Counted from the first letter of the stretch, positions 15,979 to 25,195 are shown. The stretch: 64,000 nt of DNA from Streptomyces sp. NBC_01463 (GCA_036227345.1 CP109468.1:5766001-5830000), one strand, 5' to 3'. Translations and numbers: made by a program. The notes: generated by a model from the letters alone, not told the origin.

Positions 15979-16860
15979 TGAGGTGTCGGGCGGGTTCGAG
16001 GCGGTTTCCGCCTCCTCGCGGAGTTGTTCCTCGCTCAGGCCGCGGCGCCAGTAGCCGACGAACGTCACCCGCCTGCGGTCGATGCCGCGTTCGCCCACCA
16101 GGTGCCGGCGCATGGCCCGCACCTTGGCGGCCTCGCCGGCGATCCAGACGTACGGGGTTCCCTCCGGCAGCTCCGCCGCGCGCACGGCCGCCACGGCATC
16201 CGGGGTGTCCGCCCGGTCCCGCACCAGCCAGCTGATCCGGGACGAGGCCGCGGTGGTGATCGCCAGGCGGTCCTCCGTGTGCGGGACCTCCAGCCAGACC
16301 CGGGCCCGCAGACGGGCCGGCAGCCACTCCAGGGCGGCTGCCGCCGCGGGAAGCGCCGTCTCGTCGGCCCAGATCAGCACCCAGTCGGTGTCCTCGGGCG
16401 GACGGAACCGGACGGCCGTGTTGTCCTCGACGGCCGGTCCGAGCGCCTTGACGACGTCGCCGGGCGAGGCCGCGGCGGCCCAGCGGCAGGCCGGACCGCC
16501 GTCCTCGTGGAGCGCGAAATCGATGTCGATCTCGGTGGCCGGACCGTCGTGCGCGGCGTCGTCGGTGCGGCGTTGCGCCCGCACGGTGTACGAGCGCAGC
16601 ACGGCCCGCTCGTCCGGCGGAAGGGCCCGCCAGGGGGCGAACCAGTTGCCCTCGTCATCGACCGGAAGGACTGGTTCCGGCTGTCCGGGGTGCGGCAGGA
16701 ACAGCGAAAGGCTCTGATCGCGGCCCCCCGAGGCGAATCCGTCGAGCCCCGGTCCGCCGAACGTGACCCGGAGCATCGAGGGGCCGAGCCGCCCGGTGCG
16801 CAGGACGGTCAGCCGGAAGAGCCGGAAGGGGTCGACGTCCGGCGTCGCGGCGGCCGCCAT
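15961..16860 (-). CDS. desF: Siderophore-interacting protein, ferric siderophore reductase
   Basis: 299-residue flavin/NAD(P)H-dependent reductase of the SIP family, predicted to release iron from imported ferrioxamine in the cytoplasm. The FAD-binding barrel shows the motif RSYTVRAQ (about residue 90) and the C-terminal half carries the SIP NAD(P)-binding domain with YVWIAGEAAKVRAMRRHL and FVGYWRRG. The ATG starts 2 nt after the stop codon of the upstream binding-protein gene, so translation is coupled. In S. coelicolor the same pair is desF-desE and is followed by desABCD; here the next gene is the hexosaminidase. Confidence 0.87.
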   Translation of the reverse strand: MAAAATPDVDPFRLFRLTVLRTGRLGPSMLRVTFGGPGLDGFASGGRDQSLSLFLPHPGQPEPVLPVDDEGNWFAPWRALPPDERAVLRSYTVRAQRRTDDAAHDGPATEIDIDFALHEDGGPACRWAAAASPGDVVKALGPAVEDNTAVRFRPPEDTDWVLIWADETALPAAAAALEWLPARLRARVWLEVPHTEDRLAITTAASSRISWLVRDRADTPDAVAAVRAAELPEGTPYVWIAGEAAKVRAMRRHLVGERGIDRRRVTFVGYWRRGLSEEQLREEAETASNPPDTSSPSGG

Positions 16861-16862
16861 GG

Positions 16863-17894
16863 TCAGGCGGCCTTCTTGGCGTCCTCGATGGCCTTCGCGA
16901 GGTCCTCGAGGATCGGCGCGCACTTGTCGTAGCTGTAGATCGGCTCGGTGGTGCGCGGGATGACCTGGCCGGCCTTGACCGCGGGCAGCTGCGTCCAGGT
17001 CGGCTTGGAGGTCAGGGCGTCGGGCTGCAGGGCCGATGAGCGGTTGTCCATCATGATGATGTCGGCCTCGTACTTGTCGACGTTCTCCCAGCTCAGCTCC
17101 TCGAAGAAGCCCGCGGCGTTGACCTTCGGCTCGACGAACCTCACGCCCAGCTCCTGGAAGTACAGGGTGTCGGCGGACATCTTGGCGAGCGAGACGTAGA
17201 ACAGGTCCTGGCTGGCCGAGCCGACGAGGACCCTGATGTTCGGCTTGGACTTCGCGGCGGCGCGCAGCCGGGCCGCGGCCTTCTCGAAGCGGGCCTTCGC
17301 GTCCGTGACGGTCTTGGCCGTCACATCGGCACCGAGCGAGGCGGCGAGGTCCTCGTGGCGCTGGATCGCCTTGGGGATCGTGGTCTCGGCGGCCCACAGG
17401 GCGACGCTCGGGGCGAGCTTCAGGATCTTGTCCTTGGACGCGTCCGGCACGTACCAGAGGGCGTCCTTCTCCCACATGGCGGTGACCAGCAGGTCCGGGC
17501 CGAGCGCCGCGTACTTCTCGACGTTGAACTCGCCCCAGACGTTGCCGAGGATCTCCACCTTGCTGATGTCCAGGTCGCCTGCCTGCACATCGGCCTTGCC
17601 GCCCTTGGTCTTCGTCGGGCCGAAGACGGCCTTGACCTCGACGCCGTAGTCGTGGAGGGCCGCGGCGACACCGGTGAAGGCGACGATGTTCTTCGGCACG
17701 GAATCGGCCTTGACCGTCTGCCCGCGGTCGTCCTTGAAGCTCCAGGGCCCGGCGTCGGCGCTCTTGGCACCGTCGGCCCCGGAGCCCTTGCTGTCGCTGT
17801 CACCGCAGGCCGCCAGCACGGCACCCAGGCCGACTGCGCCGCCCATGGCCAGCAGGCCGCGGCGGGTGGGACGGGACACTCGGGCAGTGCGCAT
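16863..17894 (-). CDS. desE: Ferrioxamine-binding lipoprotein of a siderophore ABC importer
   Basis: 343-residue periplasmic-binding-type protein of the FepB/FhuD class. The N-terminus combines a twin-arginine motif (TRRGLLAMGG) and a lipobox LAAC with Cys30, so it is probably exported folded and anchored to the outer face of the membrane. The region QTVKADSVPKNIVAFTGVAAALHDYGVEVKAVFG is typical of the family's first lobe. An iron box lies 53 nt upstream. Permease and ATPase genes are not adjacent. The position beside desF and acdH matches the S. coelicolor des locus. Confidence 0.9.
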   Translation of the reverse strand: MRTARVSRPTRRGLLAMGGAVGLGAVLAACGDSDSKGSGADGAKSADAGPWSFKDDRGQTVKADSVPKNIVAFTGVAAALHDYGVEVKAVFGPTKTKGGKADVQAGDLDISKVEILGNVWGEFNVEKYAALGPDLLVTAMWEKDALWYVPDASKDKILKLAPSVALWAAETTIPKAIQRHEDLAASLGADVTAKTVTDAKARFEKAAARLRAAAKSKPNIRVLVGSASQDLFYVSLAKMSADTLYFQELGVRFVEPKVNAAGFFEELSWENVDKYEADIIMMDNRSSALQPDALTSKPTWTQLPAVKAGQVIPRTTEPIYSYDKCAPILEDLAKAIEDAKKAA

Positions 17895-17946
17895 GACGGA
17901 ATCCGCTTTCGTACGAGCCGGAGGCCGGCCGGTGACAAGTTCGAGC

Positions 17947-17965
17947 GAAGGTTAGCCTAACCTCA
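17947..17965. promoter_or_regulatory. Iron box (DmdR1/IdeR site) upstream of desE
   Basis: GAAGGTTAGCCTAACCTCA matches the 19-bp consensus TTAGGTTAGGCTAACCTAA at 15 positions and is centred on a clear dyad. DmdR1 with ferrous iron would repress desE-desF from this site. Confidence 0.9.
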
Positions 17966-17999
17966 CGAGCTGTCGCGCCGGTGGACGCCCCCGTTCCGG

Positions 18000-18359
18000 T
18001 CACCAGACGATGACTCCGCCGTCCACGTCCAGGGCACGCTCGGCGGCCGCCGTGATGTTGGCCAGCCGCTCCGCCACGTAGTCGTCGGCATAGCCGCTGT
18101 GCGCGGCCAGCGCCTCGATGTGGTCGCCCAGCAGCTCGCACTCGGCGAGGAACGCCAGGACGTCCTCCGGCTCCACGTACAGGTCGCTGGTGGCGAGCTG
18201 GGGGAGGAAACGGGCACCGAGGTCGCGGGCCGGCCGCGATCCCCACAGCTTGGTCCGGCTCTTCTCGAAACCGGCGAGGGTGTGGCCGTACTCCGGATCG
18301 TCCAGGAAGTGCCGCTTGCCGCTCCTGCCCCGGATGAAGGTGTGCACCAGGAGGGTCAC
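18000..18359 (-). CDS. Hypothetical protein overlapping an acetyltransferase gene
   Basis: 119 residues starting at a GTG that overlaps the stop codon of the upstream gene by 4 nt (GTGA), which supports translational coupling. The sequence TLLVHTFIRGRSGKRHFLDDPEYGHTLAGFEKSRTKLWGS is followed by an acidic helical half ending DVDGGVIVW. No signal peptide or membrane segment is seen, and no domain is recognised. Its partner is a GNAT enzyme, so it may be a substrate or accessory factor, but nothing in the sequence proves it. It belongs to the accessory block between desE and acdH. Confidence 0.75.
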   Translation of the reverse strand: MTLLVHTFIRGRSGKRHFLDDPEYGHTLAGFEKSRTKLWGSRPARDLGARFLPQLATSDLYVEPEDVLAFLAECELLGDHIEALAAHSGYADDYVAERLANITAAAERALDVDGGVIVW

Positions 18360-18997
18360 GCGCCGAACATCGCCCGGCAGTCGTCGAGCCCCTCCACCGT
18401 GACGTCGGCCGACCGGCGGTCCTCCCACCGGTCGCGCTCCAGCCGCAGCCGCTGCAGCGTGACGCGCGCGTCCCCCAGGGCGGCGACCTCCAGCCCGTCC
18501 GGGACGTAGCCGAGCCTGCGCGAGACGCCCAGCGAGCGCGGGTTGTCCGTCATCGCGGCCGAGACCGCCGCGCCGGCGCCGAGACCCGCGAAGGCGAGAT
18601 GGAGGGCGGCGGCCCGCATCTCGGTGCCGATGCCGCGCCCCTGGTGCGCGAGCCCCAGCCAGGAGCCGGTACTCACCTCCCCGGTCACCGCGAAGCTCTT
18701 CGCCGCCACGTCCTGCCGTCCGACCACCCGGCCCTCGCACAGCACCGCGAGGCTCAACGACCAGTCCTGCACGGACCAGTCGGCGATGGTGCTCAGCACG
18801 TGCCGGAACACCGCTCGCCCCCGCTCGACGGGCGGGCAGTCGGTCCAGGGGACGGTGAACGGCATGACGTCCGGGGCGTGCACCCCGTCGGCGGCGACCG
18901 AGGCGAGCTCGTCCAGCAACTCCAGATCCGGAAGGCGAAGTTCCAGGCGGGGGGTGCGGATGCGGAGCCCGTACAGGGGCCAGTGCTGCGGCTTCAT
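18356..18997 (-). CDS. GNAT-family N-acetyltransferase (RimJ/RimL type)
   Basis: 213 residues. The segment TPRLELRLPDLELLDELASVA near the N-terminus and the acetyl-CoA loop HQGRGIGTEMRAAALHLAF at about residues 129-147 are characteristic, followed by NPRSLGVSRRLGYV. RimL-type enzymes acetylate protein N-termini or small amines; the substrate here is unknown. The start ATG is not contested. The gene overlaps the next one by 4 nt and forms a two-gene unit with it. Confidence 0.88.
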   Translation of the reverse strand: MKPQHWPLYGLRIRTPRLELRLPDLELLDELASVAADGVHAPDVMPFTVPWTDCPPVERGRAVFRHVLSTIADWSVQDWSLSLAVLCEGRVVGRQDVAAKSFAVTGEVSTGSWLGLAHQGRGIGTEMRAAALHLAFAGLGAGAAVSAAMTDNPRSLGVSRRLGYVPDGLEVAALGDARVTLQRLRLERDRWEDRRSADVTVEGLDDCRAMFGA

Positions 18998-19073
18998 GAA
19001 GGAACTCTGCCGGGCACGGCCGACCGCTGTCGAACGAATTGCGCAGGTGCGGGCGGGTGGGCGGGTGGTGAGG

Positions 19074-19637
19074 TCACCCGGCGGCGGGAGCCGGCCAGTC
19101 GCCGGGCAGTTCGTACCGCCGGCCCGGACGCCATGCGGGCGGTGCCTGGAGCAGTTCCTCCAACGGAGTGCCCGTCAGCAGGTGTTCCAGTGCCCAGTGG
19201 TTGGCCGAGTGGGCGATCACCAGGATGCGGCTGCCGTCCCAGCCGGTGGCCAGGTCGTGGAGGAAGGCGTCGGTGGCCGCGACGACTTGGCGGTAGCTCC
19301 GGCCGCCGGGAAACGGGACGTCGATGTGCTGGAGCCGGCGCGCGGCGACGTGGCGGCGAGGGCTCCCGTTGAGGTCGCCGTAGTCGCACTCACGCAGCCG
19401 GACGTCCTGGTGGATCGGGGGCGGGCCGCCGGGGTACGCGGTGCGGGCCGTCTGGACGGCCCGGCGCAGGTCGGAGGTGAACACGGCCGCGAAGCCGTCG
19501 CCCGGCCGGCGCTCGCCCAGTTCACGGGCCTGGCGGCGGCCCAGGTCCGAGAGTTCCCCCGGGAGCGGGCCGGTGGCGATGCCGGCCTCGTTGTCCGTGC
19601 TGGTGGAGTGGGTCTCGTAGATGATCTCTACCGTCAT
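19074..19637 (-). CDS. Histidine phosphatase-family protein with an altered RHG motif
   Basis: 187 residues of the phosphoglycerate mutase/SixA superfamily. The N-terminal box reads YETHSTSTDNEAG, so the usual Arg before the catalytic His is Thr and the following Gly is Ser. The second half is conventional: TSDLRRAVQTA, ECDYGDLNG and the second histidine in IAHSANHWALEH. The start at MTVEIIYETH is chosen because the family always begins just before this box. The altered motif may mean a different substrate or weak activity. The neighbouring DUF6194 gene lies 58 nt upstream on the same strand. Confidence 0.82.
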   Translation of the reverse strand: MTVEIIYETHSTSTDNEAGIATGPLPGELSDLGRRQARELGERRPGDGFAAVFTSDLRRAVQTARTAYPGGPPPIHQDVRLRECDYGDLNGSPRRHVAARRLQHIDVPFPGGRSYRQVVAATDAFLHDLATGWDGSRILVIAHSANHWALEHLLTGTPLEELLQAPPAWRPGRRYELPGDWPAPAAG

Positions 19638-19695
19638 CGGGGCTCCCGGACATCTGCCGTCGTGTGGTCGCTCGGACGAGAGCGCCGCCCGGCCG

Positions 19696-20157
19696 TCACC
19701 CGGTACGTCGCTCATGACGCGCCCGCGCGAGGTCGTACGCGCCGCGGAGCAGCTCGTAGGTGACCTCTTCCGTCCGCGGCCCCGGATTCACCACCGCGAG
19801 CCAGCCGGCGGAGCCGTAGACGGGGTGCGCCCTCACAGCATCGGTGGTGTCGGGGGCGTCGTCGAGGGCCGGTGCGTCCGGCGCGTGGCCGGTCCGTTCG
19901 GTGAAGGCTTCCCGGCCGGCGGCGATGCTGACGCGGAAGGTGTCCGGGCGGTCCAGGCGGGAGCTCTCGTCGCCCGGGTAGTTCTTCGTCACGATCGTCG
20001 CGAACGGCTGAGCCGTGGCCGGCGCGGCAGCGTCGGGGGAGTAGGAGAAGAAGGTGTCCCCCCAGCTGATCCCGGGCGAGCCGTCGCCGGGTTGCGGCCT
20101 GAGGACCCGGACTCCGTCGAGGTCCTGCATGAAGGCGATGATCTGGTCGATGGTCAT
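19696..20157 (-). CDS. DUF6194 family protein
   Basis: 153 residues. The N-terminus MTIDQIIAFMQDLDGVRVLRP, the motif SWGDTFFSY, the segment PFATIVTKNYPGD and the end HPVYGSAGWLAVVNPGPRT are recalled as features of the DUF6194 family in actinobacteria. No biochemical role is known to me. It has no signal peptide. The upstream in-frame Met at 20226 was rejected because it would extend into the divergent MerR gene. It shares a 62-nt divergent promoter region with that MerR-type regulator. Confidence 0.8.
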   Translation of the reverse strand: MTIDQIIAFMQDLDGVRVLRPQPGDGSPGISWGDTFFSYSPDAAAPATAQPFATIVTKNYPGDESSRLDRPDTFRVSIAAGREAFTERTGHAPDAPALDDAPDTTDAVRAHPVYGSAGWLAVVNPGPRTEEVTYELLRGAYDLARARHERRTG

Positions 20158-20162
20158 GTCCT

Positions 20163-20185
20163 CAAGCGTTTCATTAAGGTGCTTG
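20163..20185. promoter_or_regulatory. Candidate MerR-type operator
   Basis: CAAGC (20163-20167) and GCTTG (20181-20185) form a dyad around GTTTCATTAAGGT in the short gap between the DUF6194 and MerR-type genes. The position suits autoregulation by the downstream MerR protein and control of the divergent gene. Confidence 0.5.
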
Positions 20186-20219
20186 TGGAGACTTCGAGCC
20201 GACCGGCAGGGGAGAGCGG

Positions 20220-20945
20220 GTGCCAACTCTCAAATCATCGGTCTTGCGCACGGTCGATGTCGCGAGGCGTGCCGGCTGCTCGGTCCAGCAGGTGCGCAAC
20301 CTCGAACGCGACGGCGTGCTGCCGGCCGCGACGCGTACCGCCGCCGGCTACCGGGTCTACCGGGAGGTCCACCTGCACTCCGCGCTCGCCTACCGGGCCC
20401 TCGCGGCCGGGGTGGGACCGGTCGAGGCCAAGCGGATGCTGCGGGCCGCCCACCGGGGTCCGGTCACGGAGGTGCTCGCCCGTCTCGACGCGGCGCACGC
20501 CCGGCTCGACCGGGAACGTACGGACCTCGCGCTCGCCCAGCAGGCGGCCGAGGCGATCTCCGCCGAGCCCGTCGAGGACGCACGCCCCTCGGACGCGATG
20601 AGCGTCTCCGCACTGGCCGCCGCGCTCGGCGTGCGGCCCTCGACGCTGCGGCACTGGGACGCCGAGGGGCTCGTCGTGCCCGACCGGGTCCCGCCGCGGG
20701 ACACCCGGCGCTATTCACCCGCCCAGGTCAGGGACGCCCGGATCGTCCATCAGCTGCGCGGAGCCGGATACCGTGTCGACCCCCTCCGGACCCTCATGCC
20801 GGTGCTGCGCCAGGGGCACCGCCGGGAAGACGTCCTGTCCGCACTGGCGGCCCGGGACGCGGACATCGCTCTCCGCTCCCGGGCCCTCTTCGACGCCACC
20901 GTCGCACTCGGTGCCGTACTGGGCGGCGCGGCGGCTCAGGACTGA
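20220..20945 (+). CDS. MerR-type regulator with two HTH domains (TioE-like)
   Basis: 241 residues. It has a MerR helix-turn-helix at about residues 9-75 (TVDVARRAGCSVQQVRNLERDGVLP) and a second one at about 126-190 (SVSALAAALGVRPSTLRHWDAEGLVVP), each with the MerR-type wing and RRY/YRVYR element. Two complete MerR domains in one chain is the arrangement called TioE in Streptomyces. There is no C-terminal effector domain or metal-binding cysteine pair. The GTG start is preceded by GGGGAG. It is divergent from the DUF6194 gene and converges on acdH. Confidence 0.83.
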   Translation: MPTLKSSVLRTVDVARRAGCSVQQVRNLERDGVLPAATRTAAGYRVYREVHLHSALAYRALAAGVGPVEAKRMLRAAHRGPVTEVLARLDAAHARLDRERTDLALAQQAAEAISAEPVEDARPSDAMSVSALAAALGVRPSTLRHWDAEGLVVPDRVPPRDTRRYSPAQVRDARIVHQLRGAGYRVDPLRTLMPVLRQGHRREDVLSALAARDADIALRSRALFDATVALGAVLGGAAAQD

Positions 20946-20973
20946 GGTCCGCGCGCGCCGCACCGCCTCCCGG

Positions 20974-22140
20974 TCAGGCCGGCAGCCCCAGCTCCCGGGC
21001 GATCAGCATCCGCTGCACCTCGCTCGTGCCCTCGCCGATCTCCAGGATCTTGGAGTCGCGCCACATCCGGGCCACCGGGTACTCGTTCATGAAGCCGTAG
21101 CCGCCGTGGATCTGGGTCGCCTCGCGGGCGTTGTCCACCGCCACCGTCGAGGAGTACAGCTTGGCGATCGCCGCCTCCTTCTTGAACGGCTCGCCCGCCA
21201 GCAGCCGTGACGCCGCGTCCCGCCAGCCGATCCGGGCCATGTGGGCCCGCATCTCCATGTCCGCGATCTTGAACTGGATCGCCTGGTTGGCGCCGATCGG
21301 CCTGCCGAAGGCGTGCCGCTCGGCGGCGTACTTCACGGACTCGTCCACACAGCCCTGCGCGAGGCCCGTCGACAGTGCCGAGATGGCGATCCGGCCCTCG
21401 TCCAGGATCCGCAGGAACTGCGCGTAGCCGCGGCCCTCCTCGCCCAGCAGGTTCTCCAGCGGGACGCGGACGTCGGAGAAGGAGAGCTCGCGGGTGTCCG
21501 AGGCGTTCCAGCCGACCTTGGAGTAGGGGGCGGCGACCGTGAAGCCGGGGGTGCCGGAGGGCACGATGATCGCGGAGATGCGCGGGGCGCCGTTCTCCTT
21601 GCGGCCGGTCACCGCCGTGACCGTCACCAGCTCGGTGATGTCCGTACCCGAGTTGGTGATGAAGCACTTGGAGCCGTTGATCACCCACTCGCCCGTCGCC
21701 TCGTCGCGCACCGCCGTCGTCCGGGTGCCGCCCGCGTCCGAACCGCCGTCCGGCTCCGTCAGGCCGAACGCGCCGAGCGCCTCGCCCGAGCAGAGCCTCG
21801 GCAGCCACTGCCGCTTCTGCTCCTCCGTACCGAAGCGGAACACCGGCATCGCGCCGAGCGAGACCCCGGCCTCCAGGGTGATCGCCACCGACGAGTCGAC
21901 CCGGGCCAGCTCCTCCAGGGCGATGCCGAGGGCGAGGTAGTCGCCGCCCATCCCGCCGTACTCCTCCGGGAACGGCAGCCCGAACAGGCCCATCCGCCCC
22001 ATCTCGCGCACGATCTCGTACGGGAACTCGTGGCGCTCGTAGAAGTCGCCGATCTTCGGCGCGACCACGTCGTGGGCGAACTCCTCGACGGTGCGTCGGA
22101 GTTCCTCGTGCTCGGCGGTCAGCCGGTGGTCCAGGGACAT
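20974..22140 (-). CDS. acdH: Acyl-CoA dehydrogenase of branched-chain acid catabolism
   Basis: 388-residue flavoprotein. The N-terminal helical domain, the beta domain with FGLTEPDGGSDAGGTRT and the C-terminal helical domain with QIHGGYGFMNEYPVARMWRD are all present. The end reads EIGEGTSEVQRMLIARELG; the Glu in GEGTSE is at the usual catalytic-base position of short-chain and branched acyl-CoA dehydrogenases. It is the last gene of an operon with HMG-CoA lyase and a two-subunit acyl-CoA carboxylase, so it probably oxidises isovaleryl-CoA and related acyl-CoAs. The S. coelicolor counterpart next to desE is AcdH. Confidence 0.9.
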   Translation of the reverse strand: MSLDHRLTAEHEELRRTVEEFAHDVVAPKIGDFYERHEFPYEIVREMGRMGLFGLPFPEEYGGMGGDYLALGIALEELARVDSSVAITLEAGVSLGAMPVFRFGTEEQKRQWLPRLCSGEALGAFGLTEPDGGSDAGGTRTTAVRDEATGEWVINGSKCFITNSGTDITELVTVTAVTGRKENGAPRISAIIVPSGTPGFTVAAPYSKVGWNASDTRELSFSDVRVPLENLLGEEGRGYAQFLRILDEGRIAISALSTGLAQGCVDESVKYAAERHAFGRPIGANQAIQFKIADMEMRAHMARIGWRDAASRLLAGEPFKKEAAIAKLYSSTVAVDNAREATQIHGGYGFMNEYPVARMWRDSKILEIGEGTSEVQRMLIARELGLPA

Positions 22141-22147
22141 CGGGAAA

Positions 22148-23107
22148 TCACTGCTCCTTGTGGGACAGGGCGCGGACGGTGCGGGACGGGCTGGGTCGGC
22201 CCAGTTGTTCGGCGAGCCACACGCTGGTGGCGGTGAGCTCGTCGAGGTCGACGCCGGTCTCGATGCCGAGGCCGTCGAGCATCCAGACCAGGTCCTCGGT
22301 GGCCAGGTTTCCGGTCGCGCTCTTCGCGTACGGGCAGCCGCCGAGGCCGCCCGCGGAGGCGTCCACGGTGGACACGCCGTGCTGGAGCGCGGCGAGGGTG
22401 TTGGACAGCGCCTGTCCGTAGGTGTCGTGGAAGTGCACCCCGATCGTGTCGGTGCGCACTCCCTCCTCGTTCAGCCGGGACAGCAGGGTCTGTACGTGGC
22501 CGGGGGTCGCGACGCCGATCGTGTCGCCGAGCGAGAGCTCGTCGCAGCCGAGGTCCATCAGCGCCTTCGCGACGCGGACGACCTGGTGGACGGGGACGGC
22601 CCCCTCCCACGGGTCGCCGAAGCACATCGACAGATAGCCGCGCACATGCACCTTGTCGGCCTTGGCACGGGCCACCACGGGCTCGAACATGGCGAGCGAC
22701 TCGTCGACCGTCCGGTTGAGATTGCGGGCCGCGAACGTCTCCGTCGCCGAGCCGAAGACCGCGATCCGGCGGGCCCCCAGGGACAGCGCCCGGTCCAGGC
22801 CCCGCTCGTTCGGCACGAGGACCGGGAGCGCCACGTCCCCCACGTCCCCTATGTCGCCGAGCATCGGGAACAGCTCTTCGGCGTCGGCCAGTTGGGGCAC
22901 CCACTTGGGGTGGACGAAGCTCGTCGCCTCGATCGTGCTCAGGCCGGCGACCGCGAGGCGGCGGATGAACTCCGCCTTCACCCCGGTCGGCACGACCGTC
23001 TTCTCGTTCTGCAGCCCGTCACGGGCGCCGACCTCGTGGATACGGACCCGGGCGGGCAGGTCCGGTGCGGCCACGGTCATCGGCAGGGTGCGGTCGGTGG
23101 TCGTCAT
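22148..23107 (-). CDS. Hydroxymethylglutaryl-CoA lyase
   Basis: 319 residues of the HMGL-like TIM-barrel family. It cleaves 3-hydroxy-3-methylglutaryl-CoA to acetoacetate and acetyl-CoA, the final step of leucine breakdown. Motifs include [17 protein letters not shown] with the metal and catalytic residues and the metal-binding [10 protein letters not shown]; the flexible-loop segment GGLGGCPYA contains the catalytic Cys. The start overlaps the stop of the upstream carboxylase gene by 4 nt and the next gene begins 7 nt after its stop, so the operon is tightly coupled. Confidence 0.93.
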   Translation of the reverse strand: MTTTDRTLPMTVAAPDLPARVRIHEVGARDGLQNEKTVVPTGVKAEFIRRLAVAGLSTIEATSFVHPKWVPQLADAEELFPMLGDIGDVGDVALPVLVPNERGLDRALSLGARRIAVFGSATETFAARNLNRTVDESLAMFEPVVARAKADKVHVRGYLSMCFGDPWEGAVPVHQVVRVAKALMDLGCDELSLGDTIGVATPGHVQTLLSRLNEEGVRTDTIGVHFHDTYGQALSNTLAALQHGVSTVDASAGGLGGCPYAKSATGNLATEDLVWMLDGLGIETGVDLDELTATSVWLAEQLGRPSPSRTVRALSHKEQ

Positions 23108-25188
23108 GCGTCCTCCCCGGCGGTGGCCGCGGGGACCACGACCGCCAGTACCTGGTCCATGGCCACCGTGGTCCCGGCGGTGACGTCGAGTTCGGTGACG
23201 GTGCCGGCGTGCGGGGCGGAGATGACGTGCTCCATCTTCATCGCCTCCACGACGAGGAGGCTCTGCCCCGCCGCTACCTCGTCCCCGACGGCCACCTTCA
23301 CCACGGTGACCGTGCCCGGCATGGGCGCGGCGAGCGCGTCCGCCCCGGAGTGGGCGGCGCCGCTCAGCGAAGCCTCCACCGGGTCGTGGTCCCGCACGTG
23401 CCAGGTGTCGCCGTCCCGGCCGAGCCAGTGGCCCTCGGGGGAGACGGCGTACGCGAAGGTGTGGGTGACGCCGGCCAGTTCGAGGGTGATCCGGCCGCCG
23501 GCGACGGACAGGGTCCTGGCCGTCTCAGCGCTGCCGGGCAGCGGGCCCAGCGGGCCGCACGCGCCCGAGTCGGGGACCGGCGGCCGGGCGCCCTCGCCGA
23601 CATGGCCGAAGGTCAGCTCCACGGCCGGTCCGCACGGCCGCAGGCCCACCTGGACCGGGTCGTGACCGGGGATGCGGAAGTGCCGCACCGTCCGGGCCGG
23701 GGTGCCGCCGAGGCGCCAGCCGTCGCCGGCCGAGAACGGGTCGGCCCAGACGTCCGCGCGGGCCGGTGCGGGGGAGTGCTGCCGCAGCAGCGCCGCGGCC
23801 GCGTACACCTCCTCCGGCACCCCGTCCGGGACCAGCCCGTCCACCTCGCGCTCCACCAGGCCGGTGTCCAGGTCGCCCGCCACCACGGCCGGGTGGCCGA
23901 GCAGCCGGCGCAGGAAGCCCGCGTTGGTCGGGACGCCGAGGACCACCGTGCCCGCGAGCGCCGCCCGCAGCCGGCGCAGCGCCGTCGCCCGGTCGGGGCC
24001 GTACGCGATCACCTTGGACAGCATCGGGTCGTACAGGCTGCCGACCTCGCCGCCCTCGGCGAGCCCCGAGTCCGTCCGCACCCCGCCGCCCTGCGGCTCG
24101 TGGAGTGCCAGCACGGTGCCGCCCGAGGGCAGGAAGCCGCGCGCCGGGTCCTCGGCGCAGACCCGCGCCTCGACCGCGTGGCCGGTGAGGGTGATGCCGG
24201 CCTGGGTGCAGGGGAGTTGTTCGCCCGATGCGACCCGCAGCTGCCACTCGACCAGGTCGAGGCCGGTGACCAGCTCCGTCACCGGGTGCTCGACCTGGAG
24301 ACGGGTGTTCATCTCCATGAAGTAGTACGAAGCCGGGTCGTTGCCCGGGACGATGAACTCCACCGTGCCCGCGCCGACATAGCCGCAGGACCGGGCGGCC
24401 TGCACGGCCGCCTCGCCCATCGCCGCGCGGATCTTCTCGTCGAGCAGGACCGAGGGCGCCTCCTCGATGATCTTCTGGTGGCGGCGCTGCAGCGAGCACT
24501 CGCGCTCGCCGAGGTGCACCACGTTGCCGTGGCCGTCGGCCAGCACCTGGATCTCGATGTGGCGCGGCCGGTCGATCCACCGCTCCACGAGCAGCGTGTC
24601 GTCGCCGAAGGAGGCGCGCGCCTCGCGCCGGGCGGCGGCGATCTCGTCCGCGAGCAGCGCCGCGTCCCGCACCAGCCGCATGCCCTTGCCGCCGCCGCCC
24701 GCGGAGGGCTTCAGCAGCACCGGCATGCCGATCTCGTCGGCCGCGTCCGCGAGCTGGCCGTCGGTCAGCTCGCTGCCCGTGGAACCGGGCACCACCGGGA
24801 CACCGGCCGCGGAGACCGTCTCCTTGGCCCGGATCTTGTCGCCCATCAGCGAGATGGCCGCGGCGGGCGGGCCGATGAAGACCAGCCCCGCGTCCGCGCA
24901 CGCCTGGGCGAAGCCCGCGTTCTCCGCGAGGAAGCCGTAGCCGGGGTGGACGGCCTGTGCGCCGCTGCGGCGGGCCGCCTCCAGCAGCCGGTCCGCCGAG
25001 AGGTAGCTCTCGGCGGCCGGGGCGGGACCGATCCGTACCGCCGTGTCGGCCTCCCGCACGTGCCGGGCGTCCGCGTCCGCGTCGCTGAAGACGGCGACCG
25101 AGCGCACCCCCAGCTCGCGCAGGGTCCGGATGACCCGGACCGCGATCTCGCCGCGGTTGGCGACGAGAACCGTGTCGAACATCGTCAT
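23104..25188 (-). CDS. Acyl-CoA carboxylase alpha subunit (biotin carboxylase with BCCP)
   Basis: 694 residues. Biotin carboxylase spans about residues 1-450 with the ATP-grasp loop [22 protein letters not shown] and [13 protein letters not shown] linker domain follows, then the biotinyl domain with EAMKMEH near the C-terminus, where the Lys is biotinylated. The length and fused BCCP match the methylcrotonyl-CoA or acyl-CoA carboxylase alpha class. Together with the adjacent carboxyltransferase, HMG-CoA lyase and acyl-CoA dehydrogenase it most likely carboxylates 3-methylcrotonyl-CoA in leucine catabolism. Substrate is inferred from the neighbourhood. Confidence 0.92.
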   Translation of the reverse strand: MTMFDTVLVANRGEIAVRVIRTLRELGVRSVAVFSDADADARHVREADTAVRIGPAPAAESYLSADRLLEAARRSGAQAVHPGYGFLAENAGFAQACADAGLVFIGPPAAAISLMGDKIRAKETVSAAGVPVVPGSTGSELTDGQLADAADEIGMPVLLKPSAGGGGKGMRLVRDAALLADEIAAARREARASFGDDTLLVERWIDRPRHIEIQVLADGHGNVVHLGERECSLQRRHQKIIEEAPSVLLDEKIRAAMGEAAVQAARSCGYVGAGTVEFIVPGNDPASYYFMEMNTRLQVEHPVTELVTGLDLVEWQLRVASGEQLPCTQAGITLTGHAVEARVCAEDPARGFLPSGGTVLALHEPQGGGVRTDSGLAEGGEVGSLYDPMLSKVIAYGPDRATALRRLRAALAGTVVLGVPTNAGFLRRLLGHPAVVAGDLDTGLVEREVDGLVPDGVPEEVYAAAALLRQHSPAPARADVWADPFSAGDGWRLGGTPARTVRHFRIPGHDPVQVGLRPCGPAVELTFGHVGEGARPPVPDSGACGPLGPLPGSAETARTLSVAGGRITLELAGVTHTFAYAVSPEGHWLGRDGDTWHVRDHDPVEASLSGAAHSGADALAAPMPGTVTVVKVAVGDEVAAGQSLLVVEAMKMEHVISAPHAGTVTELDVTAGTTVAMDQVLAVVVPAATAGEDA

Positions 25189-25195
25189 CTGTTCC

